A stretch of DNA of 64,000 nt from Sphingopyxis sp. YR583 (GCF_900108295.1 NZ_FNWK01000001.1:1674001-1738000); one strand, 5' to 3'; shown: positions 1 to 8,424, numbered from the stretch's first letter. Translations and numbers: made by a program. Notes: generated by a model not told the origin, from the letters alone.

Positions 1-558
1 CGGGTGATCGACCATGCCGAGGGCAAGACGCCGTTCGGCATCCATATCCTGGTCGATCAGCATCACACAATCTTCATGGCGGACACCACGGTCAACGAGC
101 GGCCGACCGCCGAAATGCTCGCCGATATCGCCGAGCGCACCGCGCAGGTTGCGCGACGCATGGGTCACGAACCCCGTGTGGCCTTCCTTTCCTATTCGAC
201 CTTCGGCAATCCCGAAGGGAGCTGGCTCGAAAGCATTCGCGAGGCGGTGTCGATTCTCGACCAACGGAGCCCCGGTTTCGAATATGAAGGCGAAATGGCA
301 CCCGACGTCGCGCTCAACGAGAAGGTGATGAAGAATTATCCCTTCTGCCGTCTGTCGGGACCAGCAAATGTCCTGATCATGCCGGGCCTGCAGTCGGCGA
401 ACCTGTCGGCGAAGCTGCTCCGCGAACTCGGCGGCGGGGCCGTCATCGGCCCGATGCTGGTCGGTATGGAAAAGCCCGTGCAGGTCGCCACGATGGCATC
501 GACCGCATCAGACCTCGTCACCCTCGCCGTGCTCGCTGCGGGCGGGATCGCACAATAA
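1..558 (+). CDS. maeB: NADP-dependent malic enzyme, C-terminal part (5' end outside window)
   Basis: The reading frame is open from the first base and ends in TAA at 556-558, so this is the C-terminal ~185 residues of a longer gene. The visible part matches the phosphotransacetylase-like (PTA/PTB) domain fused to the C-terminus of large bacterial malic enzymes, with the late glycine- and proline-rich segments RLSGPANVLIMPGLQSANL and GGGAVIGPMLVGMEKPV typical of that fold. In the family this domain is regulatory (acetyl-CoA sensing) and is not a true phosphotransacetylase. The N-terminal malic and NAD(P)-binding domains are not visible, so a stand-alone phosphate acetyltransferase cannot be fully excluded. 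The gene converges on bamE, with a shared hairpin terminator between them. Confidence 0.82.
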   Translation, partial: RVIDHAEGKTPFGIHILVDQHHTIFMADTTVNERPTAEMLADIAERTAQVARRMGHEPRVAFLSYSTFGNPEGSWLESIREAVSILDQRSPGFEYEGEMAPDVALNEKVMKNYPFCRLSGPANVLIMPGLQSANLSAKLLRELGGGAVIGPMLVGMEKPVQVATMASTASDLVTLAVLAAGGIAQ

Positions 559-560
559 GA

Positions 561-597
561 AAAAGCGGCGGCGCCTCGATGGTGCCGCCGCTTTTCT
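561..597. terminator. Bidirectional intrinsic terminator between maeB and bamE
   Basis: A perfect 12-bp stem (561-572 with 584-595, AAAAGCGGCGGC and its complement) closes an 11-nt loop. The A-rich and T-rich stem ends give a U-tract on either strand. It lies between two convergent genes and probably terminates both. Confidence 0.85.
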
Positions 598-619
598 GTC
601 TTTGCCGGTGTCTTTGAAC

Positions 620-1102
620 TTATTGCCCCGGAGCACCCGCACCCGGCGCACCCACCGCGCCGATGTTGCCGAAGATATCCTCGAAGAAGCTGCGATGACG
701 GCCGAGCGTCGGCGTCTTGTCGCCGTCGGGGCTGATCCGGCTCACCAGTTCGAGACCGGTGCGGTCGACTGCAGCGACGTTACCCGCCGGATCGAAGCGG
801 ACGCGCAGCACCTGCTGCCCCACCGGGCGCGGCTTGGCAAAGGCGAGCTGCCGCGTTTCGCGCGACACATAATAATATTCATTGTTGCTGAACTGGCCGA
901 CGAAGGTCGGACGGCCGAGCGTCTTTTCCACCGACTCGCGGTTGTCGACACCCGGCGTGATCGCTTCGGTCAGCAGTGGGTCGACAACATAGCCCTGCCG
1001 ACCCTTGAGCTGCGAGCAACCGCTGACGGTCAGCGCGAGCGCCAACCCGGCAACGACCAGGCGCATGGGGCGGGGCGAAATTTTGGGCGCATGGATCGGC
1101 AT
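620..1102 (-). CDS. bamE: Outer membrane protein assembly factor BamE (SmpA/OmlA family lipoprotein)
   Basis: BamE is a small lipoprotein of the BAM complex, which inserts beta-barrel proteins into the outer membrane. The start at 1102 (MPIHAPK) is chosen because GGAG lies 8 nt upstream; an ATG 6 nt earlier would sit too close to that site. An N-terminal hydrophobic segment ends in the lipobox VSGC. The mature part has the SmpA/OmlA pattern: GVDNRESVEKTLGRPTF, then NEYYYVSRETRQLAF and a strand VLRVRFDPAGNVAAVD. The tail is Gly/Ala/Pro-rich. The gene is divergent from the cytochrome bc1 chaperone gene and convergent with maeB. Its neighbourhood with the bc1 chaperone and DUF177 genes is common in sphingomonads. 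Confidence 0.9.
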   Translation of the reverse strand: MPIHAPKISPRPMRLVVAGLALALTVSGCSQLKGRQGYVVDPLLTEAITPGVDNRESVEKTLGRPTFVGQFSNNEYYYVSRETRQLAFAKPRPVGQQVLRVRFDPAGNVAAVDRTGLELVSRISPDGDKTPTLGRHRSFFEDIFGNIGAVGAPGAGAPGQ

Positions 1103-1227
1103 CAACATATCTCCGTTGCGCCCTTTTTCAGCGGGCGCTGGCAATCGCGCCTCTTAACCGCAAGCGGTCGGCGCATACAAGCGGCTTATGCCGCCGCAAA
1201 GCTTGCGCCAAGCTGACTGGCCTCTAG

Positions 1228-1313
1228 GTCCGGCACCGGCCCGCTCCCCCACCCGGCCTCCCCAACGATAGTAGCCTATGGCAAGCGGGGTGGGGAGCGG
1301 GCCGGTGCCGGAC
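1228..1313. repeat. Long inverted repeat in the bamE / bc1-chaperone divergent region
   Basis: The left arm 1228-1254 and right arm 1288-1313 pair over 22 perfect base pairs (GTCCGGCACCGGCCCGCTCC and two more), a one-base bulge, then four more pairs, around a 33-nt loop. No T-tract follows. It sits in the divergent region, inside the probable leader of the gene at 1364. It could be a dispersed palindromic element or a strong RNA hairpin; its function is unknown. Confidence 0.8.
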
Positions 1314-1363
1314 TGTTTCAGCGCCCCCTTTTCCGGTGACATGATTCGGCCTAAGCGTTCCGC

Positions 1364-1897
1364 ATGTTTTCTTCGCTCCGCAAATTCTTCGCATCCGAGC
1401 CCGACCCGCGCGAGGCGCGCCGTCCGCTGTGGAACGCCGTCGTCGAAACCGCGCGCGCGCCGCACTGGTACGCAAACGGCACGGTCCCCGACACACTCGA
1501 CGGGCGGTTCGACATGATCAGCCTGGTGTTGGCGCTCGTCCTGCACCGGATCGACGACGAACCGGCACAAGGCCTCGCGGGCGTTCAACTGACCGAATTG
1601 TTCGTCAACGACATGGACGGCCAGATGCGCCAGATCGGCTTTGGCGACATGGTCGTCGGCAAACAGGTCGGTCGCATGATGAGCGCGCTTGGCGGCCGCC
1701 TTGGCGCCTATCGTGCCGCCGACGGATCGGCCGAATTGCGCGCCGCGTTGGTACGCAACTTGTGGCGCGGGGCGGAACCTGACGAAGCGGGATTGGCGCA
1801 TGTGATGGCTGAAGTCGTATCGCTGCGCAGCCGACTTGCCGCAACGCCGGTGTCCGCCCTCATCGTCGCCGATCGACTGGATGGATCGCGGACGTGA
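1364..1897 (+). CDS. Ubiquinol-cytochrome c chaperone family protein (CBP3-like)
   Basis: This 177-residue protein fits the ubiquinol-cytochrome c chaperone family, related to mitochondrial Cbp3, which helps assemble the cytochrome bc1 complex. Visible family features are the early aromatic segment ETARAPHWYANGTVPDTLDG, the core MISLVLALVLHRID, the acidic LTELFVNDMDGQMRQIGFGD motif, and a helical GKQVGRMMSALGGRLGAYR. There is no signal peptide, consistent with a cytoplasmic or membrane-peripheral chaperone. It overlaps the next gene by four bases, so the two are probably translationally coupled. Confidence 0.88.
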   Translation: MFSSLRKFFASEPDPREARRPLWNAVVETARAPHWYANGTVPDTLDGRFDMISLVLALVLHRIDDEPAQGLAGVQLTELFVNDMDGQMRQIGFGDMVVGKQVGRMMSALGGRLGAYRAADGSAELRAALVRNLWRGAEPDEAGLAHVMAEVVSLRSRLAATPVSALIVADRLDGSRT

Positions 1898-2421
1898 GCG
1901 TGTCCGAATTCTCGCTGATCGTGACGCTCGCCGATGCGGCGCACGGTCGCATCATTTCGGTCGAAGTCGACGCGGCCGCGCGCGACGCAATTGCCCGGCG
2001 GCTCGGCCTGACTGCGCTCGACCGCTTTATCTTCACCGCCGAGGTGCGCACCATTGCGGGCGGGATCGGAGCGAAAGGCGAAGTGCGGGCCGATGTCGTA
2101 CAAGCCTGCGCCGCGACCGACCTGCCTATTCCAGCTGCAATTGCCGAACCTTTCGATCTTCGCTTCCTGCGCGATGTCGATGCGCCGGTCAGCGAGCACG
2201 AAGAAATTGAGATCGATAGCGACGATCTCGACCTTCTGCCGCTCGACGGCGACCGGATCGACCTTGGCGAAGCGGCGGTGCAGACATTGTCGCTCGCGCT
2301 CGATCCCTTTCCGCGTCACCCCGACGCCGAGCGCATCCTTGCCGAAAAAGGCGTGCTCAGCGAGGAAGCGGCGGGGCCGTTTGCAGCGCTGGCGAAATTG
2401 CGCGGGAAGCCGAACGCCTAG
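1894..2421 (+). CDS. DUF177 (YceD-like) domain protein
   Basis: A 175-residue acidic protein of the DUF177/YceD family. The family hallmark is visible mid-protein: strands followed by VRADVVQACAATDLPIPAAI, corresponding to the conserved 'vtxxCxrcLepv' region (a single Cys here), then an acidic stretch and IDLGEAAVQTLSLALDPFPRHP near the end, matching the conserved 'iDLgelvredllLalP..P' signature. In many bacteria YceD precedes rpmF (L32) and is implicated in rRNA metabolism; here rpmF does not follow. Translation starts at GTG 1894, overlapping the previous stop. Its stop overlaps that of the convergent gene at 2418. Confidence 0.85.
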   Translation: MSVSEFSLIVTLADAAHGRIISVEVDAAARDAIARRLGLTALDRFIFTAEVRTIAGGIGAKGEVRADVVQACAATDLPIPAAIAEPFDLRFLRDVDAPVSEHEEIEIDSDDLDLLPLDGDRIDLGEAAVQTLSLALDPFPRHPDAERILAEKGVLSEEAAGPFAALAKLRGKPNA

Positions 2422-3101
2422 CCGCCTTCGTCCGGCGCCGGCTTCACTTCTTCCTCGACCAGATCGGCCACCGCAGCATCGAGTCCCGGCTCTTTCTTTG
2501 CGTCCGGCGCTTCCGATTTCGGTTTTTCGGCTGCCTTTTCGTCGCGCGTCGGCGGAAGCGCACCGCCGAGCGCATTGGCGAGGCCGAGCAATTGTTCGCC
2601 GATCACCTTGTCGACCGCGGGCGCGATCTCGGCGACTTTGAAGCGCATGTAGCCGCCAACGACATAGTCGAAACGCAGCGCGCTGCCCGTCGGGGTTTCC
2701 TTGATCTGGATCGTCAGTGTGCCGTTTAGCGCCTCGCCCTGGAGCGGACCGAAGGCGCCCGACAGTCGCAGCATCTGGCCGGGTTTCGAAAAGAGGACGC
2801 GCGCGTGCTGGACGCTGCCAACGCCCCAACCGGTATCGGGCAATTTCTCGCAGAAACAGCCACCCGCCTGCGAATCGAGCCAGAAGTTCGCGGCATCGCC
2901 CGACCAGCTATGATCCTTGGACCACCAGCTTTCGGGTATACGGAGCATTTTCCACACGTCCGCCGGGGTCGCGGCGACCTGCGCCGTATGCGCGACACTG
3001 AAACCGGCCTCGCTCTGGTCGACAACCTTGGCGTTTGCCACAGGCGCGACAGACAGTCCCGCGATCAGCGCGGCGCCCACGAAATATCTGGTAATTGCCA
3101 T
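2418..3101 (-). CDS. Secreted SRPBCC-fold protein
   Basis: A 227-residue protein with a clear signal peptide (MAITRYFVGAALIAGLSVAP, cleavage after ANA). Residues ~33-165 look like a START/SRPBCC ligand-binding fold: HTAQVAATPADVWKMLRIPESWWSKDHSWSG at the start (split here from VAATPADVWKMLRIP and SWWSKDHSWSG), then the strand pair LTIQIKETPTGSALRFDYVV. The C-terminal ~50 residues are charged and Lys/Glu/Pro-rich, probably disordered. The ligand is unknown. It lies 53 bp downstream of adk, where the alpha ribosomal operon might be expected. Two cysteines (GGCFCEK) could be exported thiols. Confidence 0.72.
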   Translation of the reverse strand: MAITRYFVGAALIAGLSVAPVANAKVVDQSEAGFSVAHTAQVAATPADVWKMLRIPESWWSKDHSWSGDAANFWLDSQAGGCFCEKLPDTGWGVGSVQHARVLFSKPGQMLRLSGAFGPLQGEALNGTLTIQIKETPTGSALRFDYVVGGYMRFKVAEIAPAVDKVIGEQLLGLANALGGALPPTRDEKAAEKPKSEAPDAKKEPGLDAAVADLVEEEVKPAPDEGG

Positions 3102-3154
3102 CAGCCCATCCCCCTCGGCGCCTCAATAACCGGCGTCGGAGGGACTGACTAGCC

Positions 3155-3808
3155 TCAGCCCGCGAGGATCGTTTCGATCGCGTCGTTGACCTCGTCGATC
3201 GGCGCCATGCCGTCGACATGCGTCACGATGCCGCGAGCTTCGTAGATCGGCAGAATCGGCGCGGTCTTGGCGCGATATTCGGCCATGCGCGTGCGCACCG
3301 TTTCCTCATTGTCATCGGGGCGGCGCTTGAATTCATCGCTACCGCAAACGTCGCAAACATTGTCCACCTTGGGGAGCTTGTAGCGGTCGTGATAGCCCGC
3401 GCCGCATTTGGCGCAGCTGAAGCGGCCGGTGATGCGGTCGACGAGCGCGTCTTCCTCGACCTGCAGCTCGATCACATGGTCGAGCTTGCGTCCGCGCGCC
3501 GACAGGATCCCGTCGAGCGCTTCGGCCTGCGCAGCGGTGCGCGGATAGCCGTCGAAAATTACCGAAACGTCGCTGCCAAGCTGGTCGAGCCGTTCGCCGA
3601 TCAGGCCCGAGACGATCTCGTCCGAAACGAGCTCGCCCGCGTCCATCACCGCTTTCGCCTGCACGCCGATCGGCGTTCCCGCCTTGACCGCCGCGCGCAG
3701 CATGTCGCCGGTCGAGAGCTGGACCATGCCATGCTCCTCTTCCAGGCGCACCGCCTGCGTTCCCTTGCCCGCTCCCGGCGGACCCAGCAAAATGATATTC
3801 AGCGTCAT
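3155..3808 (-). CDS. adk: Adenylate kinase
   Basis: It catalyses ATP + AMP = 2 ADP in the cytoplasm. The 217-residue length is the long-LID bacterial form. The P-loop GPPGAGKGTQ is at residues 8-17, the AMP-binding segment QLSTGDMLRAAV at ~30-41, and the LID contains two Cys pairs (CAKC and CDVC) of the zinc-binding type. The conserved RPDDNEETVRTRM follows the LID. It lies directly downstream of secY in the same orientation, as in many bacterial spc operons, and is probably cotranscribed with it. Confidence 0.97.
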   Translation of the reverse strand: MTLNIILLGPPGAGKGTQAVRLEEEHGMVQLSTGDMLRAAVKAGTPIGVQAKAVMDAGELVSDEIVSGLIGERLDQLGSDVSVIFDGYPRTAAQAEALDGILSARGRKLDHVIELQVEEDALVDRITGRFSCAKCGAGYHDRYKLPKVDNVCDVCGSDEFKRRPDDNEETVRTRMAEYRAKTAPILPIYEARGIVTHVDGMAPIDEVNDAIETILAG

Positions 3809-3856
3809 GGAAGCCCCTGTTGCCTCTGCCGTGTCGCAGTTGCCGTAGCGAGCGCC

Positions 3857-5230
3857 TTAGCGCCGCGCAACGCCGCCTTTCAATTTAGCCTTCTTGATGA
3901 GGTCGCCATATTGATGCGCGAGCATGTGACTCTGGATCTGGCTGATCGTGTCGATCGTGACGTTCACGATGATGAGGAGGCTGGTGCCGCCGAGCTGGAA
4001 CGGCAAACCCGACCCCGCGATGAAATATTCGGGGATCAGACAGATCGCCGCCAGATAGGCCGCGCCGAGCACGGTGATGCGCGTCAGCACGAAATCGAGA
4101 TAGGCGGCGGTATTCTTCCCCGGGCGGATGCCGGGAATGAAACCGTTCTGCCGCTTCAGATTGTCGGCGGTTTCTTCGGGATTGAAGACGACCGCGACGT
4201 AGAAGAAGCAGAAGAAGACGATGCCCGCGGCATAGAGCGCCATATAAAGCGGCTGGCCGTGCGCGAGATACTGATTGAGCGTGATCAGAAAATCTCCGGT
4301 GGCGGTGTCGCCCTGAACATTCTGGCCCATCATCTGGGTGACGGTCAGCGGCATCAATAGCAGCGACGAGGCGAAGATCGGCGGGATCACGCCCGCGGTG
4401 TTGACCTTCAGCGGCAAATGGCTGCGGTCGGCCTGCATCACGCCACGCTGCGTCGCGCGCTTGGGATATTGGACGAGGACGCGGCGCTGCGCGCGCTCCA
4501 TGAAGCTGATGAAGGCGATCACGACGATCGCGCCGCCGAGCACGGCGAGGATCGTGCCGCCGCCCATCGAACCTTCGCGAACCTGCGTGAACATCTGTGC
4601 GAAGCTGCGCGGCAGCTGGGCCAGAATGCCCGCCATGATGATCAGCGAGACGCCGTTACCGATCCCGCGACTGGTGATCTGTTCGCCGAGCCACATGAGG
4701 AAGAGCGTACCGCCGACGATCGAGATGACGGCGCCGATGCGGAACATCATGCCGGGATCGACGACCGCGGCGATTCCCTGCGTCGCGCCAAGCGATTCAA
4801 GCCCGACGGCGATAAAATAGCCCTGGATCGCGGTCAGCGCGACGGTGCCGTAACGCGTGTACTGGTTGAGCTTCTTGCGCCCGCTTTCGCCCTCTTTCTT
4901 GAGCGCGGCGAGGCTGGGCGACAGCGCCGCAGCGAGCTGCACGACGATCGACGCCGTAATATAGGGCATGACGCCGAGCGCAATGATGCTCATGCGCTCC
5001 AGGCTGCCGCCCGAGAAAGTGTTGAAGATATCGAGAACGCCGCCCGACGCGGCCTGGCTGTAGAGCGACGCCAGCGCAACGGGATCGACCCCCGGCAGCG
5101 GCACGAACGACAGGAAACGAAAGACGATCAGCGCGCCAATCGTGAACCAGATACGGTTCTTGAGTTCGGTCGCCTGACCGAACTTCGAAAAATTGAGGTT
5201 GGATGCAAGCTGATCGGCGCGAGAGGCCAT
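3857..5230 (-). CDS. secY: Protein translocase subunit SecY
   Basis: The channel-forming subunit of the SecYEG translocon in the inner membrane. At 457 residues it has the ten hydrophobic helices of the family. Signatures include the N-terminal RIWFTIGALIVFRFLSFVPL-type first helix, the GGSLERMSIIALGVMPYITASI region of helix 2, and the cytoplasmic loop RAQRRVLVQYPKRATQRG ahead of the conserved KVNTAGVIPPIFASS. The C-terminus ends in basic residues. A hairpin terminator-like structure separates it from rplO upstream, so secY-adk may have its own promoter. Confidence 0.97.
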   Translation of the reverse strand: MASRADQLASNLNFSKFGQATELKNRIWFTIGALIVFRFLSFVPLPGVDPVALASLYSQAASGGVLDIFNTFSGGSLERMSIIALGVMPYITASIVVQLAAALSPSLAALKKEGESGRKKLNQYTRYGTVALTAIQGYFIAVGLESLGATQGIAAVVDPGMMFRIGAVISIVGGTLFLMWLGEQITSRGIGNGVSLIIMAGILAQLPRSFAQMFTQVREGSMGGGTILAVLGGAIVVIAFISFMERAQRRVLVQYPKRATQRGVMQADRSHLPLKVNTAGVIPPIFASSLLLMPLTVTQMMGQNVQGDTATGDFLITLNQYLAHGQPLYMALYAAGIVFFCFFYVAVVFNPEETADNLKRQNGFIPGIRPGKNTAAYLDFVLTRITVLGAAYLAAICLIPEYFIAGSGLPFQLGGTSLLIIVNVTIDTISQIQSHMLAHQYGDLIKKAKLKGGVARR

Positions 5231-5390
5231 GGGTGTTTTCCTCGGATATTCCGGACCGCGCCCCCCGCGACCCGGCGCCTATGTGCGTTCGGCGGTGACG
5301 AAGCGCAAGGGGAAAGGCCTATTTTGCAACGCAGCTCGTCGATAGCGGCTGCGCCATCCGTTCGCATCGAACGGGAAATAACAGATCGTC

Positions 5391-5429
5391 AAACAACAAA
5401 GGGGCGGCCCGTATCTGGAACCGCCCCTT
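5391..5429 (-). terminator. Intrinsic terminator or attenuator between rplO and secY
   Basis: On the minus strand, AAGGGGCGG (5429-5421) pairs with CCGCCCCTT (5407-5399), followed by TTTGTTGTTT. The stem plus T-rich tract lies within a 206-bp gap inside what is usually an uninterrupted spc operon, just after the rplO stop. Confidence 0.7.
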
Positions 5430-5436
5430 CGCTTGA

Positions 5437-5961
5437 TTATTCCGCCTTGGCTTTGGCGCGGCGCTGAGCCTTCTTGCCTTCGGGTGCCGCTTCCTTGACT
5501 TCGGGAAGTTCGACCTTGCCGCCGGCCTTTTCGACCGCCTCGATCGCGCCCTTCGACGCGCCGGCAACGGCAAAGTTCAGCTTCGCGGTAAGTTCACCCT
5601 TGGCGAGGAGGCGGACGCCATCCTTGCCGCCGCGTGCAACGCCGGCAGCCTTGAGCGCGGCATGATCGATGACAGCTTTGGCATCGAGCTTCTTCTCATC
5701 GACGAGCTTCTGGATCATGCCCAGATTCACGATCGCGAAGTCCTTGCCGAAGATGTTGTTGAAGCCGCGCTTCGGGATACGCATGTGGAGCGGCATCTGG
5801 CCGCCCTCGAAGCCGTTGATCGCGACGCCGCTGCGAGCCTTCTGGCCCTTCTGGCCGCGGCCGGCGGTCTTGCCCTTGCCCGAGCCGATGCCGCGTCCGA
5901 CGCGCATACGGCCCTTGCGGGCGCCATTGTTGTCACGAAGTTCGTTAAGCTTGATAGTCAT
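5437..5961 (-). CDS. rplO: 50S ribosomal protein L15
   Basis: A large-subunit protein important for late 50S assembly. The N-terminus [20 protein letters not shown] and the glycine-rich [22 protein letters not shown] are the L15 signature, followed by [20 protein letters not shown]. At 174 residues it is longer than the usual ~145, owing to a C-terminal Ala/Lys/Arg-rich tail seen in sphingomonads. In most spc operons it directly follows rpmD; here a broken DUF1737 gene intervenes. Confidence 0.97.
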   Translation of the reverse strand: MTIKLNELRDNNGARKGRMRVGRGIGSGKGKTAGRGQKGQKARSGVAINGFEGGQMPLHMRIPKRGFNNIFGKDFAIVNLGMIQKLVDEKKLDAKAVIDHAALKAAGVARGGKDGVRLLAKGELTAKLNFAVAGASKGAIEAVEKAGGKVELPEVKEAAPEGKKAQRRAKAKAE

Positions 5962-6020
5962 GGTTGCACTCGCTTTCGCTGTGTTCGCGCTATGGACCGA
6001 AGCCGATTTGTATTTTCGGC

Positions 6021-6226
6021 TTAGTCCGGTTCGATTTCACTCGATGGCTGAAAGCCGGGGTAAGCCCCGGCCTTTTCCATCACGATGGCCTGGGCGACAT
6101 AGCCGCGGCCATCGACATTGGTGATCGAGGGGCTGCCGTGGAGCTCCACCCCCGGTTGAGCAGTCCTTCGACGCGGGCGCAAAAGGCCGCGTCGTCGGGA
6201 CCGGTCAACAGGCGGTAGAGCTTCAC
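6021..6226 (-). pseudogene. DUF1737 family small protein, frameshifted
   Basis: Between rpmD and rplO, a GTG start at 6226 (7 nt after the rpmD stop) opens a frame reading VKLYRLLTGPDDAAFCARVE then GLLNRGW, a clear match to the DUF1737 N-terminus. The expected WELHGSP then lies in another frame: adding one G near 6145-6147 restores [41 protein letters not shown] and a TAA at 6021-6023. The reconstructed product is about 68 residues. As given, translation would run out of the family frame after residue ~27. It may be a real loss or a homopolymer sequence error (GGG read as GG). The function of DUF1737 is unknown. Confidence 0.75.
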
Positions 6227-6232
6227 CGCCGT

Positions 6233-6418
6233 TTAGCCCTCGACGACTTCCACCATGTGCGGAAGCTTGCGGATCATGCCGCGCACTTCCGGGGTGTCGA
6301 CCAGTTCGACCTCGCGGTTCATCTTGCCCAGGCCGAGGCCGGTCAGGATGGCGCGCTGGCCCTTGGGACGACGGATCGGCGAGCCGATCTGGCGGATCTT
6401 GATCTTCTTGTCAGCCAT
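6233..6418 (-). CDS. rpmD: 50S ribosomal protein L30
   Basis: A 61-residue protein with the L30 pattern: [20 protein letters not shown] followed by [25 protein letters not shown] and a final strand HMVEVVEG. The length is normal for bacterial L30. It lies four bases downstream of rpsE in the spc cluster. The broken DUF1737 gene starts seven bases after its stop. Confidence 0.96.
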   Translation of the reverse strand: MADKKIKIRQIGSPIRRPKGQRAILTGLGLGKMNREVELVDTPEVRGMIRKLPHMVEVVEG

Positions 6419-6422
6419 CGTC

Positions 6423-7115
6423 TTACTCCGTCACCGCCGCGGCTTCGGCCTCGGCTGCGCGGTCGGACGCACCGCCACGCTTGATCAGGTCCGAAACCTT
6501 CTTGCCGCGACGCTGCGCGACCGACTTCGGGCTGGTCTGTTCACCGAGCGCCTCGAAGGTTGCGCGGATCATGTTGTAGGGGTTCGAGGTGCCGACCGAC
6601 TTGGTCACCACGTCGGCAACGCCCAGCGATTCGAACACGGCGCGCATCGGGCCACCGGCGATGATGCCCGTACCGGCGGGTGCCGAACGCAGCGTCACAT
6701 TGCCGGCGCCGAACACACCGCGACCATCATGGTGCAGCGTGCGGCCGTCGCGCAGCGGAACGCGGATCATTGCCTTCTTGGCAGCAGCGGTCGCCTTCGA
6801 AATGGCTTCGGGCACTTCGCGCGCCTTGCCATGGCCGAAACCGGCGCGGCCCTTGCCATCGCCGACGACGACGAGCGCAGCGAAACCGAAGCGCTTACCG
6901 CCCTTCACGGTCTTCGAAACGCGGTTGATGTGAACGAGCTTTTCGATCAGCTCTTCGCCACCTTCTTCGTCGCGCGGGCGACGGTCGTCGCGGCGGCCGC
7001 GGCCACCTTCACGACCACCACGGCCACCGTCGCGGCCGCCACGGCCACGGCGGGGAGCGCCGGTGTTTTCGGTCGCTTCGACAGCGCCTTCGACGTTCTG
7101 TACTTCGTCAGCCAT
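6423..7115 (-). CDS. rpsE: 30S ribosomal protein S5 with RG-rich N-terminal extension
   Basis: S5 acts in decoding accuracy and 30S assembly. The core runs from ~residue 62: [20 protein letters not shown], then [22 protein letters not shown] and the [20 protein letters not shown] signature. The protein is 230 residues against ~165 in E. coli. The extra length is mainly an N-terminal Arg/Gly-rich stretch (residues ~18-55, repeats of GGR, RGG and GGRE) and a C-terminal acidic Ala-rich tail. The N-terminal extension resembles RGG-type RNA-binding segments. It is packed between rplR and rpmD with 2-4 bp gaps. Confidence 0.97.
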   Translation of the reverse strand: MADEVQNVEGAVEATENTGAPRRGRGGRDGGRGGREGGRGRRDDRRPRDEEGGEELIEKLVHINRVSKTVKGGKRFGFAALVVVGDGKGRAGFGHGKAREVPEAISKATAAAKKAMIRVPLRDGRTLHHDGRGVFGAGNVTLRSAPAGTGIIAGGPMRAVFESLGVADVVTKSVGTSNPYNMIRATFEALGEQTSPKSVAQRRGKKVSDLIKRGGASDRAAEAEAAAVTE

Positions 7116-7117
7116 AA

Positions 7118-7471
7118 TCAGAACTCCAATCCGCCTTCGCGAGCCGCGTCGGCCAGCGCCTTGATGCGCCCGTGGAACAGGAAGCCGCCACGGTCGAACA
7201 CGACCTGCGTCACGCCAGCCTTCTTAGCGGCAGCGGCGAGGCGCTTGCCGACATCGGCGGCAGCAGCCGTGGTCGCGCCGGTCTTGCCGCGGACATCCTT
7301 GTCGAGCGTCGAAGCCGAAGCGAGCGTCTGCCCGGCAGCGTCATCGATGAGCTGAGCGTAGATGTGGCGACCCGAACGGTGCACCGACAGGCGGGCACGG
7401 CCAGCGGCGCGCTGACGGAGGGCGGTACGAACGCGCTGACGGCGTTTCTCGAAAGGGGTAAGATGTGCCAT
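7118..7471 (-). CDS. rplR: 50S ribosomal protein L18
   Basis: It binds 5S rRNA with L5. At 117 residues it has the L18 pattern: [24 protein letters not shown] (two parts), [20 protein letters not shown], and a C-terminal [30 protein letters not shown] signature. It lies three bases after rplF. Confidence 0.97.
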   Translation of the reverse strand: MAHLTPFEKRRQRVRTALRQRAAGRARLSVHRSGRHIYAQLIDDAAGQTLASASTLDKDVRGKTGATTAAAADVGKRLAAAAKKAGVTQVVFDRGGFLFHGRIKALADAAREGGLEF

Positions 7472-7474
7472 GGC

Positions 7475-8008
7475 TTACTTCTTCTTGCCTTCTTTGCGGA
7501 AGATGTACTCGCCGCGATATTTGATGCCCTTGCCCTTATAGGGTTCGGGCTTACGCCAACGGCGGATTTCCGCCGCGACCTGGCCGACCTTCTGCTTGTC
7601 GATACCGGTGATCTCGATCGTCGTGTTGTCCGGCGTCTTGATCTCGATGCCTTCCGGCACCGCGAAATCGACATCGTGGCTGTAGCCGAGCTGCAGCTTC
7701 AAGGTCTTGCCCTGCGAGTTGGCACGATAGCCGACGCCGGTGATTTCGAGAACCTTGGTGAAACCTTCGGTCACACCGGTGATCAGGTTCTGGACCAGCG
7801 TGCGCTGCATGCCCCAGAAGGCGCGTGCTTCGCGGGTGCTGTTCGCAGGCTGCACCGAGATGCTGCCTTCGCCGACTTCATAGTTGATGAGGTCGGACAG
7901 CGGCATCGCGAGCGTGCCCTTCGGACCCTTTACCGACAGCTGGCCGCCGTCGATCGCGGCGGTGACACCGCCGGGGATCGCCACTGCCTTTTTACCAATG
8001 CGCGACAT
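7475..8008 (-). CDS. rplF: 50S ribosomal protein L6
   Basis: A 177-residue two-domain L6 that supports the GTPase-associated region of the 50S subunit. It starts [19 protein letters not shown] and contains [11 protein letters not shown], and near the C-terminus the L6 signature [20 protein letters not shown]. The start codon overlaps the rpsH stop by one base, suggesting coupled translation. Confidence 0.97.
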   Translation of the reverse strand: MSRIGKKAVAIPGGVTAAIDGGQLSVKGPKGTLAMPLSDLINYEVGEGSISVQPANSTREARAFWGMQRTLVQNLITGVTEGFTKVLEITGVGYRANSQGKTLKLQLGYSHDVDFAVPEGIEIKTPDNTTIEITGIDKQKVGQVAAEIRRWRKPEPYKGKGIKYRGEYIFRKEGKKK

Positions 8009-8412
8009 CAGAACACCTCCGCCAGCACTTCGCCGCCGACATTATATTCGCGTGCTTCGGCGTCCGAGAGAACGCCGCGCGGGGTCGACACGATGGTGAT
8101 ACCCAGGCCGTTGCGGATGATCGGAAGTTCTTTCGAACCCGAATAGACGCGACGGCCAGGCTTCGAAACGCGCGCCACATGGCGGATCGCCGGCTGCCCT
8201 TCGAAATATTTCAGTTCGATGCGGATGCCCTTGTGCTGGCCCTTGGCACCCAGCGCTTCTTCGCTGTAGCCGCGGATATAGCCTTCGCGCTGGAGAACAT
8301 CGAGAACGCGGACGCGCAGCGTCGAGGCCGGCGTCAGGACGCTGTCCTTCTTCGCCGTCTGGCCGTTGCGGATGCGGGTGAGCATATCACCCAGGGGATC
8401 GGTCATTGCCAT
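8008..8412 (-). CDS. rpsH: 30S ribosomal protein S8
   Basis: S8 nucleates central-domain assembly of the 30S subunit and in E. coli represses the spc operon. It starts [18 protein letters not shown]; the C-terminal signature [20 protein letters not shown] is present. The length of 134 residues is normal. Twelve bases separate it from rpsN. Confidence 0.97.
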   Translation of the reverse strand: MAMTDPLGDMLTRIRNGQTAKKDSVLTPASTLRVRVLDVLQREGYIRGYSEEALGAKGQHKGIRIELKYFEGQPAIRHVARVSKPGRRVYSGSKELPIIRNGLGITIVSTPRGVLSDAEAREYNVGGEVLAEVF

Positions 8413-8424
8413 CTTGTCAGTCCC

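Noticed and set aside
1708..2829. A long minus-strand open frame opposite the bc1 chaperone and DUF177 genes
   Set aside because: The plus-strand proteins have family motifs; the minus-strand one is Arg-rich without a domain.
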